From: an uncultured Oscillospiraceae bacterium
GTDB lineage: Bacteria; Bacillota; Clostridia; Oscillospirales; Acutalibacteraceae
DNA length: 7,980 bases
Assembly: GCA_910588415.1 (NCBI GenBank)
Contig: CAJUPK010000118.1
Location: 1-7,980, forward strand
Direction of reading: 5' to 3'
Of the stretch, positions 5,357 through 7,980 are shown piece by piece; position 1 is the stretch's first letter; each line of letters begins with the position of its first letter. The notes below the pieces were generated by a model, which did not search any database, was not told the origin of the DNA, and saw only the letters and a list, made by a program, of their open reading frames with translations. The position numbers and the translations under genes are program-made.

Positions 5357-5379
5357 CGAGTTGGACCGGCCGGACTGGT

Positions 5380-6447
5380 TTAGTTCTTGTCCTTGCGCTG
5401 CAGAAGCACCGCGCAGATGATGATAGCGCCTTTAAAGGCCGCGCTTAAGTAGGGGTCCACGCCAATGAGATTCAGCAGGTTGTTCATCACCGCCACAATC
5501 AGCGTGCCGAACACCGTGCCAATGATGGACCCACGGCCGCCAGACATGCTGGTGCCGCCCACAATCACAGAGGCAATGGCGTCCATCTCAAAGCCGCTGC
5601 CCGCGCTGGCATAGTCCATAGAGCCAATGCGGGAGGTCTGAATCACCGCGGCCACGGCTACCAGCAGGCCGGAGAGGGCATAGACCCGGCGCTTGACCTG
5701 GCGCACATCCACGCCGGAGAGCCGGGTAGTGCGCTCGTTAGAGCCAACGGCGAACACATACCGTCCAAAAGCGGTTTGGCGGGAGATGATATACATGGCC
5801 GCTGCCAGAACCGCCCAGTACAGAATGGGCATCAGCTGCTGGCCGCCAATCTCAAACCGGGCGATGGCCTTGTAGGCGTCCGGCAGCTCGGTCTTCTGGG
5901 TCTTCATAAAGTATTGGGTCACGCTGCGCAGAATCTGCATGGAGCCCAGGGTGGCAATAAAGGGGGGCATCCGCCCGTAAGAGATCAGCAGGCCGTTGCC
6001 CTCGCCCAGCAGGCCCCCCAGCACAAAGGCCAGCACCAGGGCCAGCAGAATGGCTGGCACACCTCCCAGTCCTATGCTGGAGAGCCAGCCGCCCGCCCCG
6101 GTGTTCAGCAGAACCATCAAAAAGGCCCCTACCGTCACATAAATGGAACCCACGGACAGGTCGATGCCCCCGGAGATGATCACAAAGGTCATGCCCAGGG
6201 CAATGATGCCAATGCCCGCGTTGCCCCGCAGCAGGGAGACCCAGTTCTGCACCCAGTTTTGGAGCCACCCGCCAAAGGTGTCAAAATGGGTGTTGGCGCT
6301 TAAGGCCACTGTCTGCACAATCACCATGACCAGCAGGGCCAGCCCTGTACTGAACAGTGGGTTTGTGCGCCACAGGTCCCGCAGCTTGAGGAATACCCCC
6401 TTCAAGCCCCTTTGGCTGCCGGAATTGTTCTTTTCTGCCTTATCCAT
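5380..6447 (-). CDS. Sugar ABC transporter permease (RbsC/MglC family, BPD_transp_2)
   Basis: A 355-residue inner-membrane permease, the usual size for the family, forming the channel of a simple-sugar type ABC importer with the ATPase encoded just upstream. After a charged N-terminus (about 1-30), hydrophobic segments lie near 31-50, 77-95, 100-117, 130-150, 162-175, 205-222, 255-272, 288-300, 305-330 and 335-349. Family signatures present are GGIDLSVGS (93-101), PPFIATLGSM (161-170) and GGTSMSGGRGSIIGTVFG (297-314), the last the ATPase-contact region. The start is ATG at 6447 with GAGGGGG 9 nt upstream (6463-6457). It overlaps the ATPase stop by 8 bp, which implies translational coupling. 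An in-frame extension back to 6711 is only the ATPase gene in another frame. The substrate cannot be told from the permease alone: ribose, galactose, xylose, purine-nucleoside and autoinducer-2 importers share this fold. Confidence 0.93.
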   Translation of the reverse strand: MDKAEKNNSGSQRGLKGVFLKLRDLWRTNPLFSTGLALLVMVIVQTVALSANTHFDTFGGWLQNWVQNWVSLLRGNAGIGIIALGMTFVIISGGIDLSVGSIYVTVGAFLMVLLNTGAGGWLSSIGLGGVPAILLALVLAFVLGGLLGEGNGLLISYGRMPPFIATLGSMQILRSVTQYFMKTQKTELPDAYKAIARFEIGGQQLMPILYWAVLAAAMYIISRQTAFGRYVFAVGSNERTTRLSGVDVRQVKRRVYALSGLLVAVAAVIQTSRIGSMDYASAGSGFEMDAIASVIVGGTSMSGGRGSIIGTVFGTLIVAVMNNLLNLIGVDPYLSAAFKGAIIICAVLLQRKDKN

Positions 6448-7936
6448 TTGCCGCTGCCCCCTCTTTCCTGTTTCCTCTGGTTTCTCCGCCTGTGGCCAGG
6501 CGCATAATCTCCTGGTCGGTGATGGCCTCTCCGGCCAGCTCTCCCTGAACCCGGCCGTGGTACAGCACCAGCGCCCGGTCGCACAGGCGGATGATCTCCT
6601 GGGCCTCGCTGGAGAGCACCACCACAGCCACGCCCTGATTGGCCAAGGCCAGAATGGTGTCGTAGATATCCTCTTTGGCGCCCACGTCCACACCCTGGGT
6701 AGGGTTGTCAAAAATCAGGGCCTTGGGCCCAGCGTTCAGCCACTTGGCCAGCACCACCTTCTGCTGGTTGCCGCCGGAAAGGCTGCCGATCAGGTCCTGC
6801 TCCGCGCCCATCTTGATCTTCAGGCCCTCTGCCTGGCGGCGGAATTCCGCCTTCACCCGGGGCCAGTCCACCAAGCCCAGCCGGGTCTGCTTGGGCCAGG
6901 TGACAATGGAGCCGTTCTCCAGAATGTTCATGTCCTTGATAATGCCGTTTTCCTTCCGGTCCCGGGGCACATAGCCCAGGCCCAGGTTTACGGCCTGGCG
7001 GGTGCCCTTTATGGTGACGGGCCTGCCCTCCAGGTACACCTGGCCCCGGTATTTGCCGCCGCTGCCAAAAATGGCCTGGAACAGCTCGCTTCTTCCGTCG
7101 CCCAGCAGGCCGGTGAAGCCCAGCACCTCCCCGGCCCGCAGGGAAAAGCTCACGTCCTCAAACCGCCGGTCCTGGGTCAAATGCTCGGCCCGCAGCACCT
7201 CTTCACCCAGCTGCCGCTGTTGCCGCAGGGACCCGGTGCGCACCTCGTGGCCCACCATGTGCCGGGCCAGCTGGTCCACGTCTGTGTCCGCCACATCTCC
7301 GGCAGCCACCATGGAGCCGTCCCGCAGAACGGTGTAGCGGGTACATACCTCCATCACCTCTTTCAGCTTGTGGGAGATAAATACCATGGCCACCCCCTGG
7401 CTCTGCAGGGTGCGCATCATGTCAAACACCCGCTGGATCTCCGGCTCTGTCAGGGAGGTCGTGGGCTCGTCCATAATGATGACCGAGGCCTCCATCAGCA
7501 GTGCCCGGGCAATCTCCACGATCTGCTTATAAGAGGCGTCCAGGTCCCGCACCATGACCCGGGGGTCCAGGTCCACCTCCATGCGGCCAAACACATCCTG
7601 GCAGCGCTGGCACATGGCCTTGGCGTCCAGCAGGCCGGCCCGGGTCTTCTGCTCCCGGCCAATGAACATGTTCTCATAGATGGCCAGGTCGTTGACCAGG
7701 TTCAGCTCCTGGTGGATAAAGGCAATGCCCGCGTCCAAGGATTCCGCCGGGGTGCGGAACCGCACCTCCTGGCCATCCAGAACTATGGTGCCCTGATCGG
7801 CGGGCAGCACGCCGCCCAGTATGTTCATCAGGGTGGACTTGCCCGCGCCGTTTTCTCCCAGCAAGGCGCATATTTCCCCGCCGCTGACGGTAAAGCCGAT
7901 GTCCCGCAGCACATCGTTGGCCCCAAAGGACTTATA
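6440..7936 (-). CDS. Sugar ABC transporter double ATPase (RbsA/MglA family), 5' end missing
   Basis: A fused two-domain ATPase that powers the permease from the cytoplasmic side. 498 residues remain; the family has about 500-510, so only around ten N-terminal residues are lost where adapter sequence begins. Numbering from the first genuine residue (Tyr, codon 7936-7934, YKSFGAND...): NBD1 has Walker A GENGAGKST (27-35), Q-loop Gln76, signature-position DASYKQ (133-138) in place of LSGGQ, Walker B VIIMDEP (152-158) and His189. NBD2 has a degenerate Walker A GLLGDGRSE (276-284) without the lysine, a good signature LSGGNQQ (386-392) and Walker B ALIFDNP (406-412), with Asn where the catalytic Glu would be, then TQGVDVGAK. 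A degenerate NBD2 is normal in this family. An automated start at GTG 7912 would be wrong. No substrate-binding protein lies in the window; it is probably further upstream, beyond the contig end. Confidence 0.94.
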   Translation of the reverse strand, partial: YKSFGANDVLRDIGFTVSGGEICALLGENGAGKSTLMNILGGVLPADQGTIVLDGQEVRFRTPAESLDAGIAFIHQELNLVNDLAIYENMFIGREQKTRAGLLDAKAMCQRCQDVFGRMEVDLDPRVMVRDLDASYKQIVEIARALLMEASVIIMDEPTTSLTEPEIQRVFDMMRTLQSQGVAMVFISHKLKEVMEVCTRYTVLRDGSMVAAGDVADTDVDQLARHMVGHEVRTGSLRQQRQLGEEVLRAEHLTQDRRFEDVSFSLRAGEVLGFTGLLGDGRSELFQAIFGSGGKYRGQVYLEGRPVTIKGTRQAVNLGLGYVPRDRKENGIIKDMNILENGSIVTWPKQTRLGLVDWPRVKAEFRRQAEGLKIKMGAEQDLIGSLSGGNQQKVVLAKWLNAGPKALIFDNPTQGVDVGAKEDIYDTILALANQGVAVVVLSSEAQEIIRLCDRALVLYHGRVQGELAGEAITDQEIMRLATGGETRGNRKEGAAANG

Positions 7937-7980
7937 AGATCGGAAGAGCGTCGTGTAGGGAAAGAGTGTAGATCTCGGTG
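7937..7980. other. Illumina TruSeq universal adapter (sequencing artefact)
   Basis: The last 44 bases begin AGATCGGAAGAGC and continue as the reverse complement of the TruSeq universal (P5-side) adapter. Read on the minus strand they end in GACGCTCTTCCGATCT. This is not genomic DNA. The ATPase frame stays open through it, so a gene caller would add a false N-terminus containing the well-known contaminant peptide LFPYTTLFRS. Genuine sequence ends at about 7936. Confidence 0.97.

Larger units (their letters stand above)
4780..5379. other. 600-bp gene-free convergent region filled with inverted repeats
   Basis: Between the stop of the M3 peptidase and the stop of the ABC permease there is no open frame with a ribosome site or recognisable product. 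The region holds at least ten inverted repeats, listed separately where strong, plus smaller ones such as GCGC-GGCA-GCGC near 5053-5064. An 11-bp sequence CCTGGACCGCG occurs at 5183-5193 and again at 5277-5287. Part of the length may be 3' untranslated RNA from both sides. The rest looks like accumulated palindromic repeat elements. Confidence 0.65.

Noticed and set aside
5263..5448. 61-codon plus-strand frame
   Set aside because: It starts within the terminator hairpin and ends antisense to the permease; no ribosome site.
6448..6711. 88-residue N-terminal extension of the ABC permease
   Set aside because: This stretch is the ATPase C-terminus read in another frame. It is Arg/Trp/Pro-rich and unlike the family, and the ATG at 6447 has a ribosome site.

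Overview
The window looks like a draft contig end from a high-GC member of the Clostridia, probably a gut Oscillospiraceae-type bacterium of the Flavonifractor/Lawsonibacter kind. This rests on the gene types (GTP-dependent PEP carboxykinase, a clostridial M23 peptidase, a clostridial M3 oligoendopeptidase, a sugar ABC transporter), GC-rich codons, strong AGGAGG-like ribosome sites and structured GC-rich intergenic sequence. The assignment comes from family resemblance only and was not tested by a search.

Layout: (1) 1-1396, minus: N-terminal 465 residues of GTP-type PEP carboxykinase (pckG), cut by the left edge. It has a good sigma-A promoter and a long palindrome over the -10 box and start site. 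(2) 1397-1710: that promoter plus two hairpins that probably end the next transcript. (3) 1711-2727, minus: secreted M23 metallopeptidase. (4) 2728-3087: divergent intergenic region with two hairpins, a candidate coupled mini-ORF pair on the plus strand, and a clear promoter. (5) 3088-4779, plus: M3 family oligoendopeptidase. (6) 4780-5379: 600 bp without a credible gene, packed with inverted repeats, including a nested element with C(UUCG)G hairpins, and ending in a strong terminator for the operon to its right. (7) 5380-7936, minus: permease and double ATPase of a sugar-type ABC importer, overlapping by 8 bp. (8) 7937-7980: Illumina TruSeq adapter, not biological DNA. It removes the first residues of the ATPase.

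The genes do not form one pathway. pckG links oxaloacetate and phosphoenolpyruvate at the glycolysis/gluconeogenesis node. The M23 enzyme probably acts on peptidoglycan outside the membrane, the M3 enzyme degrades oligopeptides in the cytoplasm, and the ABC genes import a sugar whose identity cannot be read here; no substrate-binding protein is present. I found no CRISPR array, tRNA, rRNA, transposase or phage gene. The observations most worth following up are the adapter, the pckG operator-like palindrome, the small coupled ORFs at 2879-2961 and the structured element at 4786-4958.
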